Origin: Paratractidigestivibacter sp963605405
GTDB taxonomy: Bacteria > Actinomycetota > Coriobacteriia > Coriobacteriales > Atopobiaceae
DNA length: 64,000 nt
Assembly (NCBI GenBank): GCA_963605405.1
Contig: CAVCUP010000005.1
Span: 1-64,000, forward strand
Direction: 5' to 3'
Position 1 is the first letter of the stretch. Each line of letters opens with the position of its first letter. The position numbers were made by a program, and so were the translations under genes. Under the pieces are notes generated by a model that saw only the letters and a list, made by a program, of their open reading frames with translations, had not been told where the DNA came from and made no database searches. Shown here piece after piece: positions 25,501 through 34,444 of the stretch.

Positions 25501-26286
25501 ATCCCCGTCTTCCCGGGCACGAACTGCGAGTACGACACCGCCCGCGCGTTCCGCCGCGCCGGCGCCGACCCCTCGGTGCTGGTCATCAACAACCTCACGC
25601 CCGAGGCCGTCGCCGAGAGCACCCACGAGCTCGCGCGCCGCATCCGCGAGAGCCAAATCGTCATGATCCCGGGCGGTTTCTCCGGCGGCGACGAGCCCGA
25701 CGGCTCCGCCAAGTTCATCACCGCGTTCTTCCGCGCGCCCGAGGTCACCGAGGCGGTCCGCGAGCTGCTGCAGTCCCGCGACGGCCTCATGCTGGGCATC
25801 TGCAACGGCTTCCAGGCGCTCATCAAGCTCGGCCTCGTGCCGTACGGCGACATCGTGGACGCCACGCCCGACGCTCCGACGCTGACCTTCAACACCATCG
25901 GCCGCCACCAGAGCCGCCTCGTCCGCACCCGCGTGGCGAGCGACCTCTCGCCGTGGCTGTCCAAGTGCGAGGTCGGCGAGGTCCACAACATCGCGATCTC
26001 GCACGGTGAGGGCCGCTTTGTCGCGTCGCCCGAGCTCGTGGCCGAGCTCGCCGCCAAGGGCCAGGTAGCCACGCAGTACGTCGACGAGGCCGGTCAGCCC
26101 GGCATGAGCCTCGACGTGAACCCCAACGGCTCCATCCTCGCCGTCGAGGGCATCACGAGCCCGGACGGCCGAGTCCTGGGCAAGATGGGCCACACCGAGC
26201 GCTCGGGCGAGGGTCTGTACAAGAACGTCCCCGGCAACAAGTTCCAGCCGCTTATCGAGGGCGGCGTCGCGTACTTCACCGAGTAA
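22552..26286 (+). CDS. purL: Phosphoribosylformylglycinamidine synthase, single-chain PurL with fused glutaminase
   Basis: ATP- and glutamine-dependent conversion of FGAR to FGAM in purine biosynthesis. 1244 residues: N-terminal PurS-like region, two AIRS-type ATP domains (TYWSDHCRHTTF, ETHNHPTEIEPFGGAATCIGG, GGKDSMSGSFEDL) and a C-terminal class-I glutaminase from about residue 980 (VVIPVFPGTNCEYDTA, IMIPGGFSGGDE-type turn). The nucleophile is Cys1084 in GICNGFQ, and the catalytic His is in AISHGEGRF. The start is ATG 22552 with AGGAGG upstream. It is the large-type PurL, so separate purQ and purS genes are not expected. No other pur genes lie nearby; a TAGAAT box at 22508-22513 suggests its own promoter. 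Confidence 0.97.
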   Translation: MVSRVYVEKKPGFDGEAKSLERELRQLLGIDGIANLRIINRYDVEGIDEELFASCVPTVFSEPQTDTASAQMPAAADGATVFAVEFLPGQFDQRADSAAECIQLISQGERPTVRSAKVYVLEGELSEADVNAVKHYVINPVEAREASLEARETLTAMVPEPEPVEVLEDFLTLSEDQLKAFIAERGLAMDLADIKFCQEYFAGEGRVPTITEIKMIDTYWSDHCRHTTFGTRLHHILSGDPRVKDAFTRYQSMRHELGRDEKPICLMDMGTIGAKYLKAKGILKNLDESEEINACTVKCKVDVDGEEQDWLYLFKNETHNHPTEIEPFGGAATCIGGAIRDPLSGRSYVYQAMRVTGAADPTVPVSETLEGKLPQRKLVTTAAAGYSSYGNQIGLATGQVSELYHPGYVAKRMEIGAVVAATPASHVRRECPAPGDIIVLLGGRTGRDGIGGATGSSKAHNVESIEKDGAEVQKGNAPVERKLQRLFRREDACRLIKRCNDFGAGGVSVAIGELADGLHVDLNAVPKKYEGLDGTELAISESQERMAVALAPEDVEEFLGYAREENLEATPVATVTADPRLTMDWNGKTIVDVSREFLASNGAPKDQEVHVAMPSEYERDWAGDTLAEKLHSLVTDLNVASNKGLSERFDSTIGAATVLMPFGGKTQLTPAMAMAAKLPVDGETTTCSGMAWGFNPYLMEADQFTGAYLSVVESVSRLVAAGFEHKGFYLTFQEYFEKLRDEPERWGKPMAAVLGALMAQVDLGIGSIGGKDSMSGSFEDLDVPPTLVSFATGLGKVDRVTSPEFKGAGHKVVVLSPNYDGDGLTPLATSELALYDIVEELIGNGSALAVSTLGYGCAAEALFKMCVGNQLGLSCDPAFEAEALFCPAYGSFIVELADDAEVPALHDGVTGYVLGTTTEAYELVTGGETIDLAELQEAWEGAIESVFPYRSEGEKVDAIDFRIAEQGVSRPAPAVKVARPRVVIPVFPGTNCEYDTARAFRRAGADPSVLVINNLTPEAVAESTHELARRIRESQIVMIPGGFSGGDEPDGSAKFITAFFRAPEVTEAVRELLQSRDGLMLGICNGFQALIKLGLVPYGDIVDATPDAPTLTFNTIGRHQSRLVRTRVASDLSPWLSKCEVGEVHNIAISHGEGRFVASPELVAELAAKGQVATQYVDEAGQPGMSLDVNPNGSILAVEGITSPDGRVLGKMGHTERSGEGLYKNVPGNKFQPLIEGGVAYFTE

Positions 26287-26328
26287 CGCCGGCGACGAAC
26301 CGCGCCGCCGCAAGCCGCACGACCGCAA

Positions 26329-26366
26329 CGCCCCTCTTGGCCCGTCGCCGAGAGGGGCGTTTCTTT
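26329..26366 (+). terminator. Rho-independent terminator after purL
   Basis: CGCCCCTCT (26329-26337) pairs with AGAGGGGCG (26351-26359), followed by TTTCTTT. Confidence 0.87.
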
Positions 26367-26504
26367 GCCGAGACGGCACCGCCCCAAGCCGATGCAGCCG
26401 GGGCGGGGCCTGCAGCCTAGGGTCGCCTCCCTACGACGCAACAAGAGCGCACGGGCGCTAAGATTGACGCCGGAAAACCGCCGACGCAGCAAAGAGGACC
26501 GAAC

Positions 26505-27533
26505 GTGAGCCACGCCCAGAGCCAGACCAAAACCAGCATCCAGACCAGCCTCGAGGCGACGGACCCGCGGCCCCAAAAGAAGCCGTTTCTTTCCGCCACG
26601 CCGGGCCTCGTACTCGCGTGCCTCGGCGCCTGCCTGCTGTGGGGCTCGGCGTTCCCGTGCGTAAAGATCGGCTACGCGCTCTTTGGCATCGACTCGGGCG
26701 ACGTCGCGACCATCATCGCGTTCGCAGGCGAGCGCTTCCTCATCTCGGGGACGCTCGTGGCCGTCGGCATGAGCATCGCGAAACGGCGCCCGTTCGTGCC
26801 CGAGCGCCGCGACTGGGCACCGGCGGCCGCGCTCTCGGTGTTCCAGACGATCCTGCAGTATCTCTTCTTCTACGTGGGCCTTTCTCGCTGCGCGGGCGTG
26901 ACGAGCTCCATCATCGAAGCGAGCAACTCGTTTCTCATTGTGCTGCTGGCGGCGTTCGCGTTCCGCACCGAGGCGATGACCGGCAAGAAGGCGCTCGGCT
27001 GCATGCTGGGGTTCGCCGGCGTCCTCGCGGTCAAGCTCGGCGACATCGCGGGCGCCTCGCTCGGGCTGCGGCTCGACGGCGAGGGGCTCGTGTTCCTCTC
27101 GACCTTCGCGGCGGCGATGTCGAGCAACCTCTGCAAGCGCTTCTCCGCCGACCACGACCCGGTGCTGCTCTCGGGCTGGCAGTTCATCATCGGCGGCGCC
27201 GTGATGCTCGCCGTGGGCACGGCAATGGGCGGGCACGTGGCGCCGGCGGCGGGAACAAGCCCGTTTGCGGCCTGGGTACTCCTCATCTACCTGGGCTTTA
27301 TTAGCGCCGCGGCCTACTCACTGTGGTCGGCCGCGCTCGCCACGAACCCGGCGTCGCGCGTCGCGGTCTTCGGCTTCATGAACCCCGTCTTCGGCACAAT
27401 CCTCTCGGCCGTGCTGCTTGGCGAGAAGGACGTGCTGAGCCCGGCGCTCGCCGTGTGCGCGCTGGTGCTCGTGAGCGCGGGCATCGTGGTGGTCAACCGG
27501 CCGGACGGGGCGGACGTGGCAGCGCACGGATAG
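26505..27533 (+). CDS. EamA/DMT-family membrane transporter
   Basis: 342-residue inner-membrane protein of the drug/metabolite transporter superfamily. About ten hydrophobic segments arranged as two EamA repeats: the first begins LACLGACLLWGSAFPCVKIG, the second after about residue 190 (LSGWQFIIGGAVMLAVG) and ends with GIVVVNRPDG. A Gln/Thr/Ser-rich 30-residue tail precedes the first segment. The start is a GTG (26505) with AAAGAGGACC upstream. Such proteins usually export amino acids or metabolites; the substrate cannot be told. Monocistronic, followed by repeat array 3. Confidence 0.92.
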   Translation: MSHAQSQTKTSIQTSLEATDPRPQKKPFLSATPGLVLACLGACLLWGSAFPCVKIGYALFGIDSGDVATIIAFAGERFLISGTLVAVGMSIAKRRPFVPERRDWAPAAALSVFQTILQYLFFYVGLSRCAGVTSSIIEASNSFLIVLLAAFAFRTEAMTGKKALGCMLGFAGVLAVKLGDIAGASLGLRLDGEGLVFLSTFAAAMSSNLCKRFSADHDPVLLSGWQFIIGGAVMLAVGTAMGGHVAPAAGTSPFAAWVLLIYLGFISAAAYSLWSAALATNPASRVAVFGFMNPVFGTILSAVLLGEKDVLSPALAVCALVLVSAGIVVVNRPDGADVAAHG

Positions 27534-27581
27534 CCGCGAGGACGGCTGAGGCGGCTCGGGCGCGGGCACGGCGGCGGTTGC

Positions 27582-27813
27582 ACTGTGGAAAACGAGGTGA
27601 TGGCAATCCCTTCTCCCCGACCGTTGTGGAATCCGGGGTGATGGCAGGCCCGAGCGGCAAAATGTTGTCTAAATCGGGGTGATGGCAAGAAGATCGACGC
27701 GGAACGCTGCCATTACCCCGTTTTCCGCAACTTCGCCGGCCCCTTAGCTGCCATCACCCCGTTTTGCACAACGCGTCCGTCGCCGCTGCTGCCATCAGGC
27801 CCGATTGCGCAAC
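27582..27813. repeat. Inward-facing array of six 25-bp units (array 3)
   Basis: Three units reading GTTG...GGTGATGGCA(A/G) at 27582, 27623 and 27664 face three inverted units reading CTGCCAT(C/T)A...CAAC at 27707, 27748 and 27789. Unit length is 25 bp, period exactly 41 bp on both sides, and the centre gap is 18 bp. Same sequence class as array 2. The 16-bp spacers are unrelated. The array occupies the gap between the EamA gene and the broken helicase gene. Confidence 0.93.
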
Positions 27814-27924
27814 GTGACCCACAGCCAGACCACCCTTCGGTGGCCCCGACCCGACCGGTCGGCAATTGTTGTCCGGCGCGCCTGCTATCCTGGGGACCAC
27901 ATGTACGGCATGGCTGGAGGACCG

Positions 27925-30873
27925 ATGGACGACTTCAAGGAGAATGCGCTCGAGCAGGGGCTTCGCCAAGGCTTCATCAATTCGCATGAACCGGCCAACG
28001 ACGGCTTTAAGCCCTACGCCATCACAAACAACAAGACCTCGGGCAACAACCTTCTCTCGGTTCTCAAAGAACAGCTCGCAGCCTGCGATTCATTTGATTT
28101 CTGTGTGGCCTTCGTTGCCGACGGCGGCTTGCAGACACTCGTCGACGTTCTTGCCGAGCTCAAGAGAAAGCACGTCAAAGGCCGTTTTCTCACCTCAACC
28201 TATCTCAATTTCAATTCACCTGACGTCTTCCGAAAGCTGCTTGAGTACGACAACATCGAGGTTCGCGTGTATTAAGGCAGCCTCCATGCAAAGGGCTACG
28301 TCTTCGATCGCGATGGCGTAAGCACGGTCATCGTCGGCAGTTCAAACCTCACCGCAACAGCCATCACTTGCAATAAAGAATGGAACGTCTTGTTCCGCTC
28401 GTTCGGCGAGGGCGGAGTCCTCCGCTCCATCAAGGCCGAGTTCGGCCGTTTGTGGTCAAGCGAGCTGACCGCGCGTCTTACTCCCGAGTGGGTCGAGCGC
28501 TACGAGGCGGCCATTCCCCATGGCGGGCCGCGCTCGCCCCGCCTTCCGGCGTTTCGCGATGCCGCGCTCGCCGAACCCAACAGCGAGCCGCGAGCCACCC
28601 GCATAACCCCGAATAAAATGCAGGAACGCGCGCTTACCGCCCTCGCGAAGCTTCACGATCTTAAAGAAACGCGCGCACTGCTCGTCTCGGCAACAGGCAC
28701 CGGAAAGACCTATCTCTCGGCATTCGATGTCGCGGCGGCCAAACCACAACGCGTGCTATTCCTCGTACATCGGCAGCGCATTCTGACGGCCTCGATGAGA
28801 AGCTACAAAAAGCTGCTCGGCAGCGCCTACACCTACGGCATATACTCCCCTGGAATGGCGACGCCTCACCCTACCTGCGTTTTTGCCATGTGCTCAACTA
28901 TCTCTCGGCATCTCAACGAATTCGATCCAACCGAGTTCGACTACATCATCATCGATGAGGCACACCGCACGGGGTCGTCAAGCTACCAAAAGATCATGGA
29001 GCACTTCCGCCCCTCGTTCTACCTCGGAATGACCGCGACCCCAACCCGTACCGACGGTTACGACGTGTTCGCGCTCTTCAACCATGTAATCGCTTTCCAG
29101 ATCACGCTGCAGGACGCCCTGCGCGACGACATGCTCGCGCCGTTCCACTACTTCGGCATCGCCGACCTAGACATTGACGACCAGTCCATCGATGACCTCA
29201 ACCTCTTCTCGCGCCTTACGTCTGACGAACGAGTCCGTCATATCTCCGAGAAAATCGAGGAATACACCGTAACGAAAAGCCACCGGCGCGGCCTCATTTT
29301 CTGCAACCGCAACGACGAAGCCCGTGAGCTGTCGCGACGCTTCAACGAGCTTGGGTATCGCACCTGCGCCCTCTCCGGCAGCAATAACGACGCCGAGCGA
29401 GACGCCGCCATCGCCCGCCTTGAAGCCGGCGAGATCGAATACATCTTCTCGGTAGACATCTTCAATGAGGGTGTAGACATCCCGTCGCTCAACCAGATCA
29501 TCATGCTGCGCCGCACCGAATCAGCCATTGTTTTCGTGCAGCAGCTAGGGCGCGGCCTTCGCAAGGCGGAGGGTAAGGAATATGCCCTTGTCCTTGACTT
29601 TATTGGCAACTACCAGCAGAACTTCTTTGTGCCTATCGCACTTTCCGGTGACCGCACGTATAACAAAGACAACCTTCGCGCCATCGTTAAAGAAGGCAGC
29701 GCCGTTATACCCGGCTGTTCGACCGTCAGCTTCGATGAGGTCTCGAAATCACGCATCTACCGCGCCATCGACGGAGGCAACTTCAGCGCAGCGAAGCTTA
29801 TCCGCGATGAGTACGCATCCCTGCGCAATATGCTCGGGCGTATCCCGTCGCTCGAGGACTTTGACCGCAACGGAGCCATCGATCCTCTACGCATCTTCAA
29901 GAAATTCGGCTCATACCACGCGTTTCTTTCCAAATACGAGCCTGAATACAAGACGCGTTTCACCGCTGAGCAAACGGACGCCCTCGAGTTCATCTCTCGC
30001 AAGCTCGCAAACGGGAAGAGACTCGAGGACCTTGCCATCCTGCGGCTGCTTATCGAGCAAGAGTCCTGCGATACGGCGTCATTTAAGACTGCAGCCGAAC
30101 GGATCTACGAGCGGCGCCTTACCGGCGGCGCCATGGCGTCCGCCCTTAACCTGCTGTCGGGCGGCTTCGCCGGCACAGGTAAAAACGTCGCATTGCTAGA
30201 GCGCGACGGGGTGAATTACAGACTGACAGAAGCCTTTGCAGCGGCCCTGGCCAATACTGAATTCAAGCGTCAGGTTCTCGAGGCCCTCGATTTCGGCGCC
30301 AGCCGCAACCAGGCCGCCTACAGCAACGCTTACAAGCAAACGAACTTCGTCCTCAACGCCAAATACACGTACGAGGAAGTCTGCTGCTATCTCGGTTGGA
30401 AGAAGAACGTCAACGGACAGAACATCGGCGGCTATAAATACGACAGCGACACCAATACCTATCCGGTCTTTATTAACTACGACAAAGACCCGGATATCTC
30501 CGAAAGCATCAAGTATGAGGACCGCTTTGTAAGTGAGAGCAAGCTGATTGCCATCTCGAAGCAACCGCGTGATCTCGGCTCCCCCGAAATCCAACGCCTC
30601 CGTGCTTGGCCGGGCAACGGAATGAAGACGTATCTGTTCGTGCGCAAAAACAAGGATGACAAGGACGGTGGCAAAGAGTTTTACTTCCTCGGCGAGATGC
30701 ACCCGACGCAAGAGTACGAGCAGATAAAAATTGCCGGAAAGAACGCGGTCGAGATTACCTACGAACTTGACCACCCGGTCGAGCACGGCTTGTATTCATA
30801 CCTGGTGAGCAGCATCGAGGATAGCGAGGGCGACGAGGCGGTCGAGGTCGAGACCACGCCGACGAGCGCCTAG
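27925..30873 (+). pseudogene. PLD-nuclease/DEAD-helicase/DUF3427 protein interrupted by one in-frame TAA
   Basis: A 983-codon frame that is open except for TAA at 28273-28275 (codon 117). Residues before the stop match the N-terminal phospholipase-D-like domain (DSFDFCVAFVADGGLQTLVDVL). Immediately after it comes the HxK motif block (SLHAKGYVF, IVGSSNLT), then a superfamily-2 helicase (Walker A VSATGTGKTYLSAF, DEAH in YIIIDEAHRTG, SAT-like GMTATPTRTDG, motif VI QQLGRGLRKAEGK) and a long DUF3427-type C-terminal region. The stop sits two codons before HxK-containing sequence, so a readthrough product would be whole. Proteins of this architecture are often found with phage-defence genes. ATG 27925 has GGAGG upstream. 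Codon use is less GC-rich than its neighbours, suggesting transfer. An internal start giving a PLD-less helicase is possible. Confidence 0.85.
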
Positions 30874-31259
30874 GCGAAGGTCTTCTCCAACGCCTCGACC
30901 ACCTTAATGTCGGCGGGAAGCCAATCGACATCCCAGATATGGGCCGCATCCAGCCACTTCATGTTCTCATGCTCCGTATCTTTGATATCGCCGGACGCGA
31001 TTACGCAGGTGAAGCACTCCATAACCAGGTGAAACGTCTCGTAATCGTGCTCGACGGTGCAAAGATGCTCTAGATTGCCGATGGCAACATGGAGCTCCTC
31101 GCCGATCTCGCGAACACATGCCTCGGCGCCCGTCTCACCGGGTTCGAGCTTGCCGCCGGGAAATTCCCAGCCATCCTTGAACTCGCCGTAACCGCGCTGG
31201 GCCGCGAGGAACTTCTTGCCGTCTTTGATGATTGCCGCAGCTACGTGGATCGTTTTCAT
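30870..31259 (-). CDS. Nudix hydrolase, MutT/8-oxo-dGTP diphosphatase type
   Basis: Hydrolyses nucleoside diphosphates linked to another moiety; small MutT-type members clean 8-oxo-dGTP from the pool. 129 residues with a complete Nudix box, GGKLEPGETGAEACVREIGEEL (GxxxxxExxxxxxxREUxEE). The preceding block AAAIIKDGKKFLAAQRGYGEFKDGWEFPGG is typical of MutT/(di)nucleoside polyphosphate hydrolases. The ATG at 31257-31259 has AAAGGCGG upstream. Its stop overlaps the stop of the helicase frame, so the two are tail-to-tail. Confidence 0.92.
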   Translation of the reverse strand: MKTIHVAAAIIKDGKKFLAAQRGYGEFKDGWEFPGGKLEPGETGAEACVREIGEELHVAIGNLEHLCTVEHDYETFHLVMECFTCVIASGDIKDTEHENMKWLDAAHIWDVDWLPADIKVVEALEKTFA

Positions 31260-31466
31260 GATGCCGCCTTTCTTGGCACGAGTTTTCCGGCGAACAGTAT
31301 ACGACCGACGAAGGCCTAGCCACTCCGCCCTCATCATTACCGAGCAGGCCGGCCGAAGCCGGTTGCAGACAAACGGGCGACCCCTTAATTAATGTCCGGT
31401 GCTCCTTGTAAGCTGGGTCAAATCGACGGCCCGCGAGAGGGCCATCGAAGGAGAAAGGGGCCGCAC

Positions 31467-32702
31467 ATGACGGTGGAACTCGCTTTGGATGATCAGGTCC
31501 GCCTCGCGCTTCCGCAGGTTTCGAGGGGCCAGGCGCAAGAAATCGCGCACAGCCTGCTCAACCCAAAAAGAAAGCCGCTCACGGCCGTGACCATATCGAA
31601 TGTCCTCGATAAGCAGGGCATTCCCGGACGCATGTGGAAAGACCTCGTCGACGCCGAGGTACTGGTTCCCACGGGAAAGGACGGAAGCGGCCCCAAGACC
31701 TACAGACTCGCGGCGGAGCAGACTTCCGAGGGCGCGACCCGCCCAGCCGCCGCGACGAGCACCACAAGCGCGCGGAAGGCACTCACGAAAGCCCGGGAGC
31801 AGGAGCTGCGCGAGCGCGTCAGCGCCATGGACAAACGCATCTGGCAGAACAAATGGCTGCTCAACCGCCCCGAAACCATGGAACGCTTCTTGCCGGCGCT
31901 CGAGACCATGGACCGCGAGCTGCGCGAGCACGACGCCATAGGCTCGACCGGCGTTTCTCGCCGCGAGCTCTCCTACCGGATCTTTGGCAACGAGAAGACA
32001 CTTGCCGGCGACGAGAAGGCCAAGGCGATGCTCAAGGGCACGGGCCTCAACCGCTTGCTGCGCTACCGCATCGACGCCTCGATCAACCTGGAGCACTTCG
32101 TCCCCCGCAGGCATGAGCGCATGCGCATCCTCATCAGCGAGAACCTCGACCCCTACCGCTCCGTGCGTGCTCAGCTCTTCGAGCACGGCAGCAGGCGCAT
32201 CCTGGGCCAGAGGATCCACGGAGTCGTCTACGCGCAGGGGGCCGCCCTCGAGGGGAAGATGGGCGATCTCCTCAACCTGCAGGAATCCTTCGGGGCCAAG
32301 GACGTCGAGTTTCTTTACTGGGGAGACCTTGACCGCGCCGGCATGGCCGAGCTCCAGCGGATCATGACGACCGCGGGAGAATTCGGGGTTCGCATCCGCC
32401 CGTTCGGGGACGCGTATCGCAAGATGGTCCAGCTCGCGCAGGAGCGCTTTCCTGTCGCCTCCGCGAACGAGCCGACGTCGCAGGCCTCCATCGGCAATGC
32501 CGGAACCGACGTGATCGCGGGCTGCTTGAGCAAACCCGAGCTCAGCTATGCGGCGCAGGTGCTCGCCGCGAACAGGCGCATCCCGCAGGAGAGCCTGACC
32601 TTGAGCGAGCTTCTCTCCAGGCCCAAGCGCGACTGGCGGCTGCCCAAGCTGTGGCTCGGGCTCGGGCGGACTCAGGCCCCGCTTTCCGCCGCGACCGTAT
32701 AA
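31467..32702 (+). CDS. JetD-like (DUF2220-type) Toprim protein, orphan
   Basis: 411 residues. The C-terminal half contains a Toprim-like metal site: Glu225 in ILISENLD and the Asp287-x-Asp289 pair in FLYWGDLDRAGMAELQRIM, the pattern of JetD/DUF2220 proteins, distant relatives of topoisomerase VI A subunits and the nuclease of Wadjet plasmid-defence systems. The N-terminal third (about 20-85) looks like a winged-helix DNA-binding region (TAVTISNVLDKQGIPGRMWKDL); a Lys/Arg/Glu-rich stretch (105-155) may be helical. ATG 31467 has GAAAGGGG upstream. jetA, jetB and jetC are absent on both sides, so it is an orphan or works with unlinked partners. The nuclease role is inferred from the family. Confidence 0.78.
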   Translation: MTVELALDDQVRLALPQVSRGQAQEIAHSLLNPKRKPLTAVTISNVLDKQGIPGRMWKDLVDAEVLVPTGKDGSGPKTYRLAAEQTSEGATRPAAATSTTSARKALTKAREQELRERVSAMDKRIWQNKWLLNRPETMERFLPALETMDRELREHDAIGSTGVSRRELSYRIFGNEKTLAGDEKAKAMLKGTGLNRLLRYRIDASINLEHFVPRRHERMRILISENLDPYRSVRAQLFEHGSRRILGQRIHGVVYAQGAALEGKMGDLLNLQESFGAKDVEFLYWGDLDRAGMAELQRIMTTAGEFGVRIRPFGDAYRKMVQLAQERFPVASANEPTSQASIGNAGTDVIAGCLSKPELSYAAQVLAANRRIPQESLTLSELLSRPKRDWRLPKLWLGLGRTQAPLSAATV

Positions 32703-32705
32703 ACA

Positions 32706-32745
32706 AGGGCGCCGGCCTGCGGTCAGGCAGGTCGGCGCCCTTCTT
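32706..32745 (+). terminator. Terminator after the JetD-like gene, probably bidirectional
   Basis: AAGGGCGCCGGCCTGC (32706-32721) pairs, with one G.T, to GGCAGGTCGGCGCCCTT (32727-32743). CTT follows on the plus side. It lies between convergent genes. Confidence 0.82.
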
Positions 32746-32809
32746 GGCTCGAGCACTGGATCGTGAGCCGCCCGTCGCTGAAGGCGGCTCGCCCTTGGAG
32801 GTTGCTCCC

Positions 32810-33988
32810 CTAGAGGCGGGCGACGCCGGACTTGCGGGCGGCCTCGGCGACGGCCTCGGCGACGGCGGGGGCGACGCGCTTGTCGAAGGCGCCGGGAATG
32901 ACGTACTCGGCGCAGCGCTTCTCGTCGTCCACCAGGCCGGCGATGGCGTAGGCCGCGGCCTCCATCATGTCGTCGTTGATGTCGGAGGCGCGCACGTCGA
33001 GGGCGCCGCGGAAGATGCCCGGGAAGGCGAGCACGTTGTTGATCTGGTTCGGGAAGTCGGAGCGGCCGGTCGCGGCGACGGCGGCGCCGGCGGCCAGGGC
33101 CTCGTCGGGCATGATCTCGGGCACGGGGTTCGCGCAGGCAAAAATGATGGAGTCGGTGGCCATCGTGCGGACCATGTCCCGCGTGAGCGCGCCGGGGGCC
33201 GAGACGCCCACGAAGACGTCGGCGCCCTTGACGGCCTCGGCAAGGGCGCCGGCCACCTTGTTCTGGTTCGTCCAGGTCGCGACCTCTTCCTTAACGGGAT
33301 TCAGGCCGTCGCGACCCTCATAGATGGCGCCCTTGCGGTCGCAAATGATGATGTCCTTGACGCCCATGCGCTTCATAAGGCGCGCGATAGAGATGCCCGC
33401 GGCGCCGGCGCCGGAGAAGACCACCTTGATGTCGGCGAGCTCGCGGCCGGTCAAACGACACGCGTTGATAAGCGCCGCGCAGGTCACGACCGCGGTGCCG
33501 TGCTGGTCGTCGTGGAAGACGGGGATGTCGCAGACCTCCTTGAGGCGGCGCTCGATCTCGAAGCAGCGCGGGGCGGAGATGTCCTCAAGGTTGACGCCGC
33601 CGAAGGAGCCGGCCAGCAGCTCGACGGTGCGCACGATCTCGTCGACGTCGTTGGATCGGATGCACAGCGGGAAGGCGTCGACGTCGGCAAAGGTCTTGAA
33701 CAGGGCGCACTTGCCCTCCATGACCGGCATGCCGGCCTCGGGGCCGATGTTGCCCAGGCCGAGGACGGCGGAGCCGTCGGTGACGACGGCCACGAGGTTG
33801 CCGCGGCGGGTATAGGTGTAGGAGTCGTCGACGTTCTCCTGGATCTTCAGGCAAGGCTCCGCGACGCCGGGGGTGTAGGCGACGGCGAGCTCCTCGGGCG
33901 TCGTGATCGGGGCGCGGCCCACGACCTCGATCTTGCCCTTCCACTGCTTGTGCATGTCGAGCGCGTACTGCTTGGCGTCCTCAGCCAT
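32810..33988 (-). CDS. NAD(P)-dependent malic enzyme
   Basis: Oxidative decarboxylation of malate to pyruvate. 392 residues, the short bacterial form without a phosphotransacetylase tail. Active-site features: VAYTPGVAEPC (catalytic Tyr), GSAVLGLGNIGPEAGMPVMEGK (catalytic Lys), the metal-binding HDDQHGTAVV, and Rossmann VVFSGAGAAGISIARLM. The ATG at 33986-33988 has TAGGAG 6 bases upstream. Converges on the JetD-like gene with a terminator between. The lack of an Arg/Lys cofactor pattern I can judge leaves NAD versus NADP open. Confidence 0.94.
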   Translation of the reverse strand: MAEDAKQYALDMHKQWKGKIEVVGRAPITTPEELAVAYTPGVAEPCLKIQENVDDSYTYTRRGNLVAVVTDGSAVLGLGNIGPEAGMPVMEGKCALFKTFADVDAFPLCIRSNDVDEIVRTVELLAGSFGGVNLEDISAPRCFEIERRLKEVCDIPVFHDDQHGTAVVTCAALINACRLTGRELADIKVVFSGAGAAGISIARLMKRMGVKDIIICDRKGAIYEGRDGLNPVKEEVATWTNQNKVAGALAEAVKGADVFVGVSAPGALTRDMVRTMATDSIIFACANPVPEIMPDEALAAGAAVAATGRSDFPNQINNVLAFPGIFRGALDVRASDINDDMMEAAAYAIAGLVDDEKRCAEYVIPGAFDKRVAPAVAEAVAEAARKSGVARL

Positions 33989-34444
33989 TTGGTGCTCCTA
34001 TCTGTTGGGCCGCATGCGGCGGCTAGCTTTGCTCCAATTCACCAGTGTATTAACGCAGGCCTCGAATGGGGTCGTTTTATCGGCTTGCGTACCGCGACGC
34101 CGGGTAGGCGGCGGCCTCAGGGGAGAAACCGCAGGAGGAAGATCATAAACTCTTGAGAACGCACGATTGCCTGCGCAAGACCCGCGATTTTATGGCGCAG
34201 CGTAGCAACCTGCCCGTCAGGGACCCGGTGCCAAGGCGCGCTAAAGCCCCGCTCCACCGAGCATCGTGTCCCGATAAGGTAATCGCGCGTCGCGAGTCTA
34301 TCCCCCGGCGATATGTTCTTCTCAGACACCATGGCGGCCCCGCGCGGCTCACGAAGGCGGCTGATAGACATAGTCGATACCAGGAAGCTCCTGCAAAGCG
34401 ACCGGGCCGCTCAATGGGCACAGGGGGACGGCGTCCCAATCAGG

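Noticed and set aside
22840..26379. Very long open frame antisense to purL (and similar long antisense frames opposite araB, hom, glmU and rpoA)
   Set aside because: They mirror strongly coding genes with high GC third positions, have Ala/Gly/Arg/Val/Leu-biased composition, no ribosome sites and no families.
28273..28275. Programmed recoding (selenocysteine or pyrrolysine) at the helicase stop
   Set aside because: The codon is TAA; selenocysteine uses TGA and pyrrolysine TAG, so a mutation or sequencing error is simpler.
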